Source: Pseudomonadota bacterium (lineage in GTDB: Bacteria; Pseudomonadota; Gammaproteobacteria; Xanthomonadales; Xanthomonadaceae). From it: DNA of 64,000 nt. Shown one piece after another: positions 1 through 8,743 of this stretch. The number at the start of each line of letters is the position of its first letter. The first letter of the stretch is position 1. Position numbers and translations under genes: made by a program. The DNA is taken from assembly GCA_023419315.1 (NCBI GenBank), contig JAEZYE010000052.1, positions 62,001 to 126,000 on the forward strand, read 5' to 3'. The notes under the pieces were generated by a model, which made no database searches, had not been told where the DNA came from, and saw only the letters and a program-made list of their open reading frames with translations.

Positions 1-1
1 C

Positions 2-103
2 GTCATCTGCCTCGACATCCCCGACGACTACGACTACATGGATCCGGATCTGGTGCGGCTGCTCCAATCCAGGGTGCCACGTCACCTGCCTGCCGCACGC
101 TGA
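2..103 (+). CDS. C-terminal end of a tyrosine-phosphatase-like protein (partial)
   Basis: Only the last 33 codons are inside the window; the gene enters from the left edge in frame 2 and stops with TGA at 101-103. The visible end starts VICLDIPDDYDYMDPDLV. This resembles the C-terminal segment of the small low-molecular-weight protein-tyrosine-phosphatase-like proteins of Gammaproteobacteria, in which a conserved 'CLDIPD..YxYMDPxLV' stretch follows the catalytic domain. The catalytic CX5R loop lies outside the window, so activity cannot be judged. The gene converges with the RND permease gene and the two share a hairpin terminator. The identification rests on one short motif recalled from the family and is moderate at best. 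Confidence 0.5.
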   Translation, partial: VICLDIPDDYDYMDPDLVRLLQSRVPRHLPAAR

Positions 104-105
104 AG

Positions 106-132
106 AAATGCCGGAGACGGCCTCCGGCATTT
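106..132. terminator. Bidirectional hairpin terminator between convergent genes
   Basis: An 11-bp perfect stem (AAATGCCGGAG / CTCCGGCATTT) closes a 5-nt loop at 117-121. It sits directly between the stop codons of two convergent genes (103 and 144). The A-rich left foot and T-rich right foot give a short T-tract on either strand, so it can end transcription from both sides. Confidence 0.75.
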
Positions 133-143
133 CCGTATTCCCA

Positions 144-3100
144 TCACGAGGTCGCTTCGTCCGGCTTGACCTTGAACCACGCCGCATAGAGCGCCGGCAG
201 GAACAGCAGCGTCAGCACCGTCGCCACCGTCAGGCCGCCCATGATCGCCACCGCCATCGGACCGAAGAAGGCGCTGCGCGAAAGCGGAATCATCGCCAGC
301 ACCGCCGCGAGCGCGGTCAGGACGATCGGCCGGAAACGGCGCACCGTGGCGTCGATGATCGCGTGCCAGCGATCGTGGCCGGCATCGATGTCCTGCTGGA
401 TCTGATCCACCAGGATGACCGAGTTGCGCATGATCATGCCGGCCAATGCGATCGTGCCGAGCATGGCGACGAAGCCGAACGGCACGCGGAAAATCAACAG
501 CGCGAGCGTGACGCCGATGAGGCCGAGCGGCGCGGTCAACGCAACCAGCGCCATGCGCGGGAAGCTGCGCAGCTGCAACATCAGCAGCGTCGCCACCACC
601 AGCAGGAACAGCGGCATGCCGGCATTGATCGAGTCCTGGCCACGCGCGGAATCCTCGACGGTCCCACCGGTCTGCAACAGATACCCCTGCGGCAAATCCG
701 CGCGGATGTCTTCCAGCGTGGGCAGAATCTGGTCGACCACCGTCGGCGGCGTCAGCTCATCCGTGTTGAGGTCGGCACGCACGGTGACCGTCGGCAACCG
801 GTCGCGATGCCAGATGATGCCGTCCTCGAAGGCATATTCCAGGGTGGCGATCTGGGACAGCGGCACGCTCGCGCCATTGCTGGTCGGTACGGCGAGGCTG
901 CCCAGCAGATCCATGCGCGCGCGTTCGTCTTCCGGTCCGCGCAGCAGGATCTCGACGAGTTCGTTGCCTTCGCGATAGGTGCTGACATGCAGGCCGGACA
1001 GCGAACTGGTAAGGAAATGCGAGACCTGCGCTGTACTCACGCCAAGCGCGCGTGCACGTTCCTGGTCGATGTCCAGCCGCACGATCTTGCTCGGCTCGTC
1101 CCAGTCCAGATTGACGTTGGTGACGTGCGGATTGGCCCGCACCTTCGCCGCGATCTGTTGCGCGATTGCCTGCACGCGATCGACGTGCTCGCCGGATACG
1201 CGGAACTGCACCGGATAGCCGACGGGCGGGCCGTTCTCGAGACGGGTCACGCGGAACTGCAACTCCGGGAACTGCGGGGCAACGTCCTCGATCAGCCACT
1301 TCCGGGTGGCTTCGCGTGCTTCGGTTCCATCGGTCAGCACGACGAACTGCGAGAAGTTCGCCTGCGGCAGCTGCTGGTCCAATGGCAGGTAGAAGCGCGG
1401 CGAACCGGTGCCGATGTACGAGACGAAGTTCTGCACGCCGTCGCGCTTGGCAAGCAGTTTCTCCAGCTTGCGCGCCTGCGCGTCAGTGGATTTCAGCGAG
1501 CTGCCTTCGGCCAGTTCGAGATCGACCATCAGCTCCGGTCGCACGGAATCCGGGAAGAACTGCTGCGGCACGAAGCGGAACAGAACAATCGACAGCACGA
1601 AGGCCAGCGCGGTGATGCCGATCACCAGCCACCGATGGCGCAGGCACGCATCAAGCAGCCTGCGGAAGCGCTGGTAGAAGGGTCGCTGATACGGATCATG
1701 ATCGTGATGCTGCTGCGGCGCCGGTGCGATCCAGCGCTCGAAGGCCGGATAGCGATCGGCGGCGCGCAAGCGCATCTGCTGCCAGCGGTGTACCAGCGAA
1801 CCGGGACGCGGCGTACGCGCGCGATCCAGATCCGGCAGCATCTTGTCGCCGAGATACGGAATGAACAGAACGGCCGCGATCCAGGAAACCACCAGCGCGA
1901 TCGTCACCACCTGGAACAGCGAGCGCGTGTATTCGCCGGTGCTGGACGCGGCGGTCGCGATGGGCAGGAAGCCGGCCGCGGTGATCAGCGTACCGGTCAA
2001 CATCGGGAAGGCCGTGGACTCGTAGGCGAAGCTGGCCGCTTTCAGGCGGTCGTAGCCCTGCTCCATCTTGATGGCCATCATCTCGACCGCGATGATGGCG
2101 TCATCGACCAGCAGGCCGAGCGCGAGCACGAGCGCGCCCAGCGAAATCTTGTGCAGGCCGATGCCGAAGTAGTGCATCACGGCGAACGTCATCGCCAGCA
2201 CCAGCGGAATCGACACCGCCACGACAAGCCCCGTTCGCACGCCGAGCGAGAAGAAGCTCACGACGAGCACGATGACGACGGCTTCGGCCAGCACGCGCAC
2301 GAACTCGCCGACCGATTCTTCCACCGCATGCGGCTGATCCGACACCTTGCCCAGCGACATGCCGACCGGCAGCGTGCCCTGCAGGCGCTGGAACTCCTGT
2401 TCCAGCGTGTCTCCCAGCTTGAGGATGTCGCCGCCGTCCTTCATCGCGACCGCGATGCCGATCGCGTCCTTGCCCATGAAGCGCATCTTCGGCGCGGACG
2501 GGTCAGCGAATCCGCGATGCACGTCCGCGATGTCGCCCAGCTTCACCGTGCGGCCGTTGGCGTGGATGGGGAACTGGCGGATTTCGTCGACCGACTTGAA
2601 CTCGCCGCTGACACGCAGTTCCACGCGATCAGTCGGGGTTTCGAAGAAGCCGGTCGGCGTCATCGCGTTCTGTTCGTCGAGCGCCTGCTGCACGGCCGTG
2701 AGCGGAATGCCCAGGGTCGCGAGCTTCGTGTTCGAGAGCTCGATCCAGACCTTTTCGTCCTGCAGCCCGACCAGTTCGACCTTGCCCACATCCGGCACGC
2801 GCTGCAGTTCCAACTGGATGCGGTCGGCGTAGTCCTTCATGACGGCATAGTCGAAACCGTCGCCCGTCAGCGCATAGATGTTGCCGAACGTGTCGCCGAA
2901 CTCGTCATTGAAGAACGGGCCCACCACGCCCTCCGGCAGCGTGTAGCGGACGTCGCCGATCTTCTTGCGGACCTGGTACCAGAGTTCCGGGATGTCCTTC
3001 GACTGCAGCGAATCGCGCGCCATGAAGATGACCTGCGACTCGCCCGCGCGCGAGTACGAGCGGATGAACTCGTACTTGCCGGTGGTCATCAGGGCCTTTT

Positions 3101-3311
3101 CGATGCGCTCGGTGACCTGCTTGGAGACTTCGTCGGCAGTCGCTCCCGGCCACACCGTGCGCACCACCATCGCCTTGAAGGTGAACGGCGGATCTTCGGA
3201 CTGGCCGAGATGGCGATACGACCAGCCGCCGATCAGGGCCAGCACGATCATCGCGAACAGCACGAGGCTGCGATTGGTCAGTGCCCATTCGGAAAGATTG
3301 AAGCGACGCAT
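144..3311 (-). CDS. RND efflux transporter permease subunit (AcrB/MexB superfamily)
   Basis: This 1055-residue inner-membrane protein has the normal length and plan of a resistance-nodulation-division pump: an N-terminal membrane helix, a large periplasmic porter domain, helices 2-6, then a second repeat of the same plan. The helix-4 proton-relay pair is present in LVDDAIIAVEMM. It pairs with the adaptor gene just upstream (56-bp gap), so the two form an operon. An outer-membrane partner is not in the operon; tolC lies 2.8 kb beyond the divergent regulator and is the likely partner. The cytoplasmic linker between the two repeats carries an unusual His-rich segment (QQHHDHDP, near residue 535). 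The fold and pump role are secure. Substrates cannot be read from the sequence; the TetR-linked adaptor-permease layout suggests export of drugs or toxic organics. Confidence 0.93.
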   Translation of the reverse strand: MRRFNLSEWALTNRSLVLFAMIVLALIGGWSYRHLGQSEDPPFTFKAMVVRTVWPGATADEVSKQVTERIEKALMTTGKYEFIRSYSRAGESQVIFMARDSLQSKDIPELWYQVRKKIGDVRYTLPEGVVGPFFNDEFGDTFGNIYALTGDGFDYAVMKDYADRIQLELQRVPDVGKVELVGLQDEKVWIELSNTKLATLGIPLTAVQQALDEQNAMTPTGFFETPTDRVELRVSGEFKSVDEIRQFPIHANGRTVKLGDIADVHRGFADPSAPKMRFMGKDAIGIAVAMKDGGDILKLGDTLEQEFQRLQGTLPVGMSLGKVSDQPHAVEESVGEFVRVLAEAVVIVLVVSFFSLGVRTGLVVAVSIPLVLAMTFAVMHYFGIGLHKISLGALVLALGLLVDDAIIAVEMMAIKMEQGYDRLKAASFAYESTAFPMLTGTLITAAGFLPIATAASSTGEYTRSLFQVVTIALVVSWIAAVLFIPYLGDKMLPDLDRARTPRPGSLVHRWQQMRLRAADRYPAFERWIAPAPQQHHDHDPYQRPFYQRFRRLLDACLRHRWLVIGITALAFVLSIVLFRFVPQQFFPDSVRPELMVDLELAEGSSLKSTDAQARKLEKLLAKRDGVQNFVSYIGTGSPRFYLPLDQQLPQANFSQFVVLTDGTEAREATRKWLIEDVAPQFPELQFRVTRLENGPPVGYPVQFRVSGEHVDRVQAIAQQIAAKVRANPHVTNVNLDWDEPSKIVRLDIDQERARALGVSTAQVSHFLTSSLSGLHVSTYREGNELVEILLRGPEDERARMDLLGSLAVPTSNGASVPLSQIATLEYAFEDGIIWHRDRLPTVTVRADLNTDELTPPTVVDQILPTLEDIRADLPQGYLLQTGGTVEDSARGQDSINAGMPLFLLVVATLLMLQLRSFPRMALVALTAPLGLIGVTLALLIFRVPFGFVAMLGTIALAGMIMRNSVILVDQIQQDIDAGHDRWHAIIDATVRRFRPIVLTALAAVLAMIPLSRSAFFGPMAVAIMGGLTVATVLTLLFLPALYAAWFKVKPDEATS

Positions 3312-3367
3312 GGCTCAGGCGCCTCCCGCAGGGACGCAACGGCGCGGCACAAACGGTGCGTGCGGCA

Positions 3368-4504
3368 TCAGCGCGTTTCCTTCTTCTGCTGGGGCTTGCC
3401 CGCCTGCAGCGCGACCGGACGGTTGTCGCGATCGACCGGCGAGATGGCCTGGCCTTCGCGCAGCAGATGTCCGCCGCCCGCGACGATCCAGTCCTGGGCG
3501 CCGACACCCGAAAGCACGGGCACCTCGCTTTCACCGTACGTGCCGAGCTTGACGGGGCGCAGCGTCACCTTGCCAGTCGCCGGATCCACCCACCACACGG
3601 CGGGTTGTCCATTGCGTCCACGCTGTACCGCGGACAAAGGCAGCTTCAGCGCGGCGCGCGTCCCGGTTTCCTGGACGTAGACGCGTGCGCTCTGGCCGAG
3701 TTCGACCGTGTTGATGGCGTCACCGACCAGGCTCACCCGGGTCGGATACGTGCGCGTCTGCGGATCGGCGGACGGCGAGATTTCACGGATGACGCCCTGC
3801 AGTCGCTCTCCGGGCGCATTCCACAACTCAACCAGCACGGGCTGTCCGACGTTGAATTCGCGCACGCGGTTTTCCGGCAGGCCGATGGCAACTTCGCGGC
3901 CCCCATCGGCCGCAAGCGTGTAAATCGTCTGGCCCGCCGAAACCACCTGGCCTGCTTCGGCTTGCCGGCTGGCGATCACGCCGTCACGCGGCGCGCGCAA
4001 TTGCGAATAGTCGGCCTGGTTGCGCATGACTTCCCTCTGCGCGCGCGCGGCGTTCGCCTGGCCTTCCGCCGCCTTGAACGCCGCCACCTGTGCGTCGTAC
4101 GCCGAACGGCTCACCAGTTGCTGATCGACCAGCCGCGCATAGCGATCGCGATCGCCGCGTGTGCGCGCCAGTTCGGCTTCCGCTGCCGCAAGTTCGGCCT
4201 GGGCAGCCTGCGCCTGCAAGCTGACGTCACCCGGATCCAGCAGCGCCAGCACTTCTCCGCGCCGCACGCGCGCACCTGCATCGACATTGCGCCGAATCAG
4301 ATTGCCGTTGATGCGGAACGAGAGCGGGCTTTCTTCGCGCGCCCTGATTTCGCCGGCGTAAGCGGTCAGCGCGGCCTCGCCGCCACCGCCGGGATGTACC
4401 ACCATGGCCGGTCGTGGCCGTCCGTCTGCCTGCTCCTTGTCACCGCAGGCGACCAGGCCGCAGGCCAGTGCCAATGTCATCGCGATCCCACGCACGCCGT
4501 ACAT
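3368..4504 (-). CDS. RND efflux periplasmic adaptor (membrane fusion lipoprotein)
   Basis: This 378-residue membrane fusion protein links the RND permease to an outer-membrane channel. The N-terminus is a lipoprotein signal with lipobox LVAC, giving a lipidated Cys20. A lipoyl/barrel-sandwich half (GARVRRGEVLALLDPGD) follows, then a long alpha-helical hairpin rich in Ala, Gln and Glu, the second lipoyl half (APRDGVIASRQAEAGQVV), a beta-barrel and a membrane-proximal domain. I chose ATG at 4504 because GGAG lies 5 nt upstream and the lipobox then falls at the right distance. A TTG 24 nt further upstream would only add a non-hydrophobic extension. The gene is first in the adaptor-permease operon and divergent from the TetR gene, with a shared 80-bp control region. 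Confidence 0.93.
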   Translation of the reverse strand: MYGVRGIAMTLALACGLVACGDKEQADGRPRPAMVVHPGGGGEAALTAYAGEIRAREESPLSFRINGNLIRRNVDAGARVRRGEVLALLDPGDVSLQAQAAQAELAAAEAELARTRGDRDRYARLVDQQLVSRSAYDAQVAAFKAAEGQANAARAQREVMRNQADYSQLRAPRDGVIASRQAEAGQVVSAGQTIYTLAADGGREVAIGLPENRVREFNVGQPVLVELWNAPGERLQGVIREISPSADPQTRTYPTRVSLVGDAINTVELGQSARVYVQETGTRAALKLPLSAVQRGRNGQPAVWWVDPATGKVTLRPVKLGTYGESEVPVLSGVGAQDWIVAGGGHLLREGQAISPVDRDNRPVALQAGKPQQKKETR

Positions 4505-4540
4505 GCCGACTCCGTTATCTAATGGCAATTAATGGACTTC

Positions 4541-4566
4541 CCGGTATAGTATAAATATCGAACCGG
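4541..4566. promoter_or_regulatory. 26-bp dyad, candidate TetR operator
   Basis: The sequence has the symmetric form CCGGT-N4-TAT-AA-ATA-N4-ACCGG, with 16 of 26 positions matching its reverse complement. It lies in the short AT-rich gap between the divergent adaptor gene (start 4504) and the TetR gene (start 4585), overlapping the only TATA-like stretch there. TetR-family repressors usually bind such dyads in the shared control region and repress both directions. The symmetry is seen; binding is inferred. Confidence 0.6.
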
Positions 4567-4584
4567 GTAGTCTAGTATTGCGTG

Positions 4585-5253
4585 ATGGCCAGCCAAACTC
4601 CTCCCGCCAGCCGGCGAAACACCGCAAGCAAACCGTCTTCCGGCCCCGGTCGTCCCAAGGATCTGGGCAAGCGCGCCGCGATTCTCGAAGCCGCCAAGCG
4701 CCTGTTTGCGCGCGAAGGCTTCGGAGGCACTTCAATGGACCAGATTGCCGCCGAGGCCGGCGTATCCAAGCTCACCGTGTATAGCCATTTTGGTGACAAG
4801 GAAGCGTTGTTCACCGAAGCCGTGCGGGCCAAATGCGAAGAAATGCTGCCCGACGACCTGTTCCAGATCGAGCTGAAAGGACCGCTGCGCCAGCAACTGA
4901 AGGTCATCGCGCAAGCATTTTTCGCGCTGATCACCAGCGACGAGGCCATCAGCACCCATCGCATGATGCTGGTGCCGGGCAACATCGACGACAACCTCAA
5001 GCGGGTGTTCTGGCAGGCCGGCCCGCAACGCACCCATGACGCTTTCGCCGCTTTGCTGCAGGCGCGCGTGGAAGCCGGTGAACTCGACATTCCCGATGTG
5101 GCGCGAGCGGCCGAACAGTTCTTCACCCTGATCAAGGGCGAGATGCATAGCCAGATGATGTGCGGCCTGTGCGAGCATCCGGGCCGCGGTGACGTCGACA
5201 GCCATCTGGACGCCGCCGTCGATTTCTTCCTGCGCGCCTATGGTCGCCGCTGA
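4585..5253 (+). CDS. TetR/AcrR family transcriptional repressor (AefR-like)
   Basis: This 222-residue protein begins with a disordered Ser/Pro/Lys-rich arm of about 25 residues. The standard TetR helix-turn-helix follows (ILEAAKRLFAREGFGGTSMD, then QIAAEAGVSKLTVYSHFGDK). The C-terminal ligand domain resembles the AefR-like group, with the motif FGDKEALFTEAVRAKCEEML after the DNA-binding domain. GTG at 4582 immediately precedes the chosen ATG and would add one residue. The gene is divergent from the RND adaptor-permease operon, which is the usual position of a local pump repressor. The dyad at 4541-4566 is its probable operator. The inducer is unknown. Confidence 0.9.
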   Translation: MASQTPPASRRNTASKPSSGPGRPKDLGKRAAILEAAKRLFAREGFGGTSMDQIAAEAGVSKLTVYSHFGDKEALFTEAVRAKCEEMLPDDLFQIELKGPLRQQLKVIAQAFFALITSDEAISTHRMMLVPGNIDDNLKRVFWQAGPQRTHDAFAALLQARVEAGELDIPDVARAAEQFFTLIKGEMHSQMMCGLCEHPGRGDVDSHLDAAVDFFLRAYGRR

Positions 5254-5394
5254 TTCCGCGCTGCGCGGGCCGTCCGGAGGTCGCGGTGACTTCCGGCACT
5301 GCGTCTGTCTGGCGGCAGCCGCGATCCTTGCCCAGCGCGACCGCAGCCGTACCGGTAAAATGCTCGGCCTTGTCTCCCGCGCCGGATCACCCCC

Positions 5395-6051
5395 ATGACG
5401 ATCGATTATTCCCTCGCCCGCGAAAACATGGTCGAACAGCAGGTACGTCCCTGGGACGTGCTGGATCTGCGCGTCCTGGAAGTCCTGGCGAAACTGCCGC
5501 GCGAGGCGTTCGTCCCCGAAATCCATCGCGCGCTCGCCTATGCGGATCTCGAAATCCCGCTCGGCCAGGGTCGCCGCATGATGAAGCCGGTCATCGAAGG
5601 TCGCGCCTTGCAGGCGCTGGCAATCCAGGCCGACGAGGACGTGCTGGAAATCGGCACGGGCAGCGGCTATCTGTCCGCCTGCCTGGGCGCGCTGGCCCGT
5701 GATGTCGTGAGCCTGGAAATCGAACCCGAACTCGCCGCCTCGGCGCGTGCGCGCCTGGACGCGACCGCCCTTGGCAACAACGTACGCATCGAGAATGTCG
5801 ATGCGTTCGCCTACTCCACTGATCGCCGCTTCGATGCCATTTGCGTCACCGGTGCGGTCGAGAGCATTCCCGCGCGGTTCCTGGAATGGCTGCGCCCGGG
5901 CGGCCGCCTGTTTGTCGTGCGCGGCCAGTCGCCGGTGATGGAAGCCGTGCTGCACCACGCCGATGTCAACGGTGCGCGCGTCGAATCGTTGTTTGAAACC
6001 GACCTCCCCTACCTCTCCGGCGCAGCCCCGGCGCCGAAGTTCGTCTTCTGA
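5395..6051 (+). CDS. Protein-L-isoaspartate O-methyltransferase-like protein linked to tolC
   Basis: This 218-residue class I SAM methyltransferase belongs to the Pcm/PIMT family. The N-terminal helices carry the family signature (NMVEQQVRPWDVLD, PREAFVP). SAM motif I is VLEIGTGSG at 83-91. The canonical PIMT substrate loop, typically GQTISQP, is replaced here by GQGRRMMKP (residues 58-65). The isoaspartate-contacting Thr/Ser are thus absent, and repair activity is uncertain. The gene sits 20 bp upstream of tolC and probably shares its transcript. It should be called a PIMT paralogue rather than a proven repair enzyme. Confidence 0.85.
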   Translation: MTIDYSLARENMVEQQVRPWDVLDLRVLEVLAKLPREAFVPEIHRALAYADLEIPLGQGRRMMKPVIEGRALQALAIQADEDVLEIGTGSGYLSACLGALARDVVSLEIEPELAASARARLDATALGNNVRIENVDAFAYSTDRRFDAICVTGAVESIPARFLEWLRPGGRLFVVRGQSPVMEAVLHHADVNGARVESLFETDLPYLSGAAPAPKFVF

Positions 6052-6071
6052 AGCATCAACAAGGAAACCGC

Positions 6072-7427
6072 ATGAGCCGTCGCCCCCTCGTACTCGCGCT
6101 CACCCTCGCGCTGCCCTTCGGCGCCCAGGCCACCGATCTGCTGCAGACCTATGAGCTGGCACGCACGGGTGATACGCAGCTGTCCATTTCCGAATCCACC
6201 TCGCTGATCGACAAGGAAGGCAAGGTGCAGGCACGTGCAGCGCTGTTGCCGCAATTGAACGGCAGCGTCGGCTACGAACGCACCCATTCCAGCCGCCCGG
6301 GCAGCCCGGTGGGCGACACCAAGGGCCGCTCCTACGGCGTGACCTTCAGCCAGAGCCTGTTCGACTGGAGCCGCATCGCCAACCTGCGCGCCGAACAGGC
6401 GGTGAGCAAGGCCGCCGATTACAACGTGGCTTCCGCCAACCAGTTGCTGATCACGCGCACTTCCGCCGCCTACTTCGACGTGCTGGTGGCGATTGAATCG
6501 CTGTCGGCCGCCGAGACCAACGAAGCCGCGTCGAAGAAGCAGTTCGACTATGCGCAGAAGCGCCTCGATGTCGGTCTGGCGCCGATCACCGACGTGCATG
6601 AAGCGCGTGCGCAGTACGACAGTGCGCGCGCCAACACGATCCTCGCGCGCAATGCGCTCGACGATGCCTATCGCGCACTGACCGAACTCACTGGTCAGCC
6701 GATCAGCAACCTGCAGGGCCTGCCGGATGATTTCCGCCCGGAACTGCCGGCCGAACAGACCGCGCAGAACTGGGTTGATCGCGCGCTGGAACAGAACCCG
6801 GATCTGAAGTCCGCCGAGTTCAATCGCGATTCCGCCGTGTTCGGTGTGTCGAGCGCACGCGCCGCGCACTATCCGACGCTGAGCTTCAGCGGTGGCTACA
6901 GCAACGGCGCCGGCTGGGATTCCGTGCATGGTCCGCTCTCACCGAACATTTCCAGCGAAGCCGAAGGCTACAACTGGGGCATCACCTTGACCGTGCCGCT
7001 GTTCTCCGGCGGCACCACGCAGTCGCGCGTCCGCCAGGCCCTGTCGCAGCGCGACATCGCCGAGGAATCGCTGGAACAGACGCGTCGCGCGCTGGTCCGC
7101 AACACGAGCAACGCTTACCAGGCGCTGGTTGCCGGCGTCAGCGAAGTCGAGGCGCGTCGTCTCGCGGTGGTCTCCGCGCAGAGTGCCTACGATGCATCGC
7201 AGGTCGGTCTGGAAGTCGGTACGCGCACCGTGCTGGATGTCCTGCAGAACCAGCGCACGCTGTTCGCCGCGCAGGTGGAATACGCCCAGGCCAAGTATCG
7301 TTTCCTGCAGAACCGCCTGCTGCTGGAGCAATCCGCCGGCACGCTGGACATCAACGATGTGCAGGACGTCAATCGCCTGCTGACCGTGGCGGCCGAAGCG
7401 CGACTCGCGCCTGCCGGCACCCACTGA
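6072..7427 (+). CDS. tolC: TolC-family outer membrane efflux channel
   Basis: This 451-residue protein has a cleavable signal peptide (cut after LPFGAQA) and the two internally homologous outer-membrane-efflux repeats of TolC: long helices rich in Ala, Gln, Glu and Arg alternating with short beta segments. Typical landmarks are KAADYNVASANQLLITRTSA, DYAQKRLDVGLAPITDV in repeat 1 and AYDASQVGLEVGTRTVLDVL in repeat 2. AAGGAA lies 8 nt before the ATG. The protein forms the trimeric outer-membrane exit duct used by RND, MFS and type I export systems. The RND pump at 144-4504 and the HlyD/MFS pair at 42.5-45.3 kb both lack their own channel and are natural partners. A strong terminator follows. 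Confidence 0.93.
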   Translation: MSRRPLVLALTLALPFGAQATDLLQTYELARTGDTQLSISESTSLIDKEGKVQARAALLPQLNGSVGYERTHSSRPGSPVGDTKGRSYGVTFSQSLFDWSRIANLRAEQAVSKAADYNVASANQLLITRTSAAYFDVLVAIESLSAAETNEAASKKQFDYAQKRLDVGLAPITDVHEARAQYDSARANTILARNALDDAYRALTELTGQPISNLQGLPDDFRPELPAEQTAQNWVDRALEQNPDLKSAEFNRDSAVFGVSSARAAHYPTLSFSGGYSNGAGWDSVHGPLSPNISSEAEGYNWGITLTVPLFSGGTTQSRVRQALSQRDIAEESLEQTRRALVRNTSNAYQALVAGVSEVEARRLAVVSAQSAYDASQVGLEVGTRTVLDVLQNQRTLFAAQVEYAQAKYRFLQNRLLLEQSAGTLDINDVQDVNRLLTVAAEARLAPAGTH

Positions 7428-7447
7428 TCCACGCTTTGCGTCGTTAG

Positions 7448-7476
7448 ACGGCGGGCCTTGTGCCCGCCGTTTTTTT
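7448..7476 (+). terminator. Rho-independent terminator of the methyltransferase-tolC operon
   Basis: A perfect 9-bp GC-rich stem (ACGGCGGGC / GCCCGCCGT) with a 5-nt loop is followed by six T residues. It starts 20 nt after the tolC stop codon and precedes the end of the convergent CoA-transferase gene. Confidence 0.9.
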
Positions 7477-7504
7477 GTTTCTGTTTCTTCGGCCAAGCGA
7501 TCAA

Positions 7505-8743
7505 TCAGCCGATCGCGCCGTCCTCGCGCAACGCCCGGACAGCGGCCGGATCGAACCCGAACTCCTGCAGCACTTCATCGGTGTGCTGGCCCAGGCGCGG
7601 CGGCGGATCGCGGTACTGCACCGGCGTCGCGGAAAGCCGGACGGGACTGGCGACCACGGGCAGAACGCCCGCCTCCGGATGCGGCATGTCGATGCGCAAG
7701 CCGCGCGCCTGCACCTGCGGGTCAGCGAATACTTCATCGATGCCGTTGACCGCGCTGCACGGAATGCCAGCGGCTTCGAGCTGTTGCAGCCATTCCGCCC
7801 GGCTTCGTTCACGCATGCAGTCGGCCAGCAGAGGAATGAGCACATCGCGATGGCGGACGCGATCGGCATTACGGGCGAAGCGCGCGTCGCCCGCCCATTC
7901 CGCGCGCCGCGCCAGTTGGCAGAAGCGCAGGAACTGTGCGTCGTTGCCAATCGCGAGGATGACGGGCGCATCGGCGGTTTCGAACACCTGGTACGGCACG
8001 ATGCTGGGATGGCCGTTGCCCATGCGGCGCGGCGTGTCGCCACCGATCAGGTACTGGCTGCCGACATTGGCGAGCATGGCCACCTGCGTATCGAGCAATG
8101 CCATGTCGATGACCTGCCCTTCGCCGGTCGCGTCGCGATGACGCAAGGCGGCGAGGATCGCCACGCTGGCATAGACGCCGGTGAACAGATCGGCCACCGC
8201 GACGCCCACTTTCTGTGGACCCGCACCGGGCTGGCCGTCACGTTCGCCGGTGATGCTCATCAAGCCGCCCAGCCCCTGCACCGCGAAGTCGTAGCCCGCG
8301 CGCGCTGCATAAGGCCCGGTCTGCCCATAGCCGGTGATCGAGCAGTAGATCAGGCGCGGATCGGCCGCGCGGAGCGTCGCCGCATCCAGGCCATGACGCG
8401 CCATGTCGCCCACCTTGAAGTTCTCGACGACGACGTCGCAGTCCTTCGCCATCCTGCGAATCAGAGCCTGACCTTGCGGATGCGCGAGATCGACGGTGAT
8501 CGAGCGCTTGTTCCGGTTGGCGCAGGCGTAATAGGCCGACTCGCCGGTTTCCATTCCGTCGCGATCACGCACGAACGGCGGCCCCCAGCCGCGCGTGTCG
8601 TCGCCGTATTCGGGGCGTTCGATCTTGATGACGTCGGCGCCGAGATCCGCCAGCGTCTGCGTGCACCAGGGGCCGGCGAGCACGCGCGAAAGATCCAGCA
8701 CGCGGACGCCGGACAACGCACCGGCTGGATGCGGTGGGATCAC
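7505..8743 (-). CDS. CaiB/BaiF-type (family III) CoA-transferase
   Basis: This 412-residue protein has the family III fold throughout: the N-terminal GVRVLDLSRVLAGPWCTQ, the ADVIKIERPEYGDDTR motif that binds CoA, the Asp-containing VAVADLFTGVYA (Asp near 185, the expected acyl-enzyme residue), and the C-terminal YRDPPPRLGQHTDEVL. Such enzymes move CoA between carboxylic acids, for example oxalate/formate, carnitine or succinyl donors; the substrate is not evident here. The start is GTG at 8743 and overlaps the waaA stop as GTGA, so translation is probably coupled to waaA. No beta-oxidation or dicarboxylate genes are nearby to hint at substrate. Confidence 0.88.
   Translation of the reverse strand: MIPPHPAGALSGVRVLDLSRVLAGPWCTQTLADLGADVIKIERPEYGDDTRGWGPPFVRDRDGMETGESAYYACANRNKRSITVDLAHPQGQALIRRMAKDCDVVVENFKVGDMARHGLDAATLRAADPRLIYCSITGYGQTGPYAARAGYDFAVQGLGGLMSITGERDGQPGAGPQKVGVAVADLFTGVYASVAILAALRHRDATGEGQVIDMALLDTQVAMLANVGSQYLIGGDTPRRMGNGHPSIVPYQVFETADAPVILAIGNDAQFLRFCQLARRAEWAGDARFARNADRVRHRDVLIPLLADCMRERSRAEWLQQLEAAGIPCSAVNGIDEVFADPQVQARGLRIDMPHPEAGVLPVVASPVRLSATPVQYRDPPPRLGQHTDEVLQEFGFDPAAVRALREDGAIG

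Noticed and set aside
108..3680. 1190-codon open frame on the plus strand opposite the RND genes
   Set aside because: It lies antisense to two intact, well-recognised genes, its translation is Arg/His/Gln-rich with no domains, and such long antisense frames are common in high-GC genomes.
4505..4528. Upstream TTG start for the RND adaptor
   Set aside because: It would put a polar stretch before the lipoprotein signal; the ATG at 4504 has a better placed GGAG.
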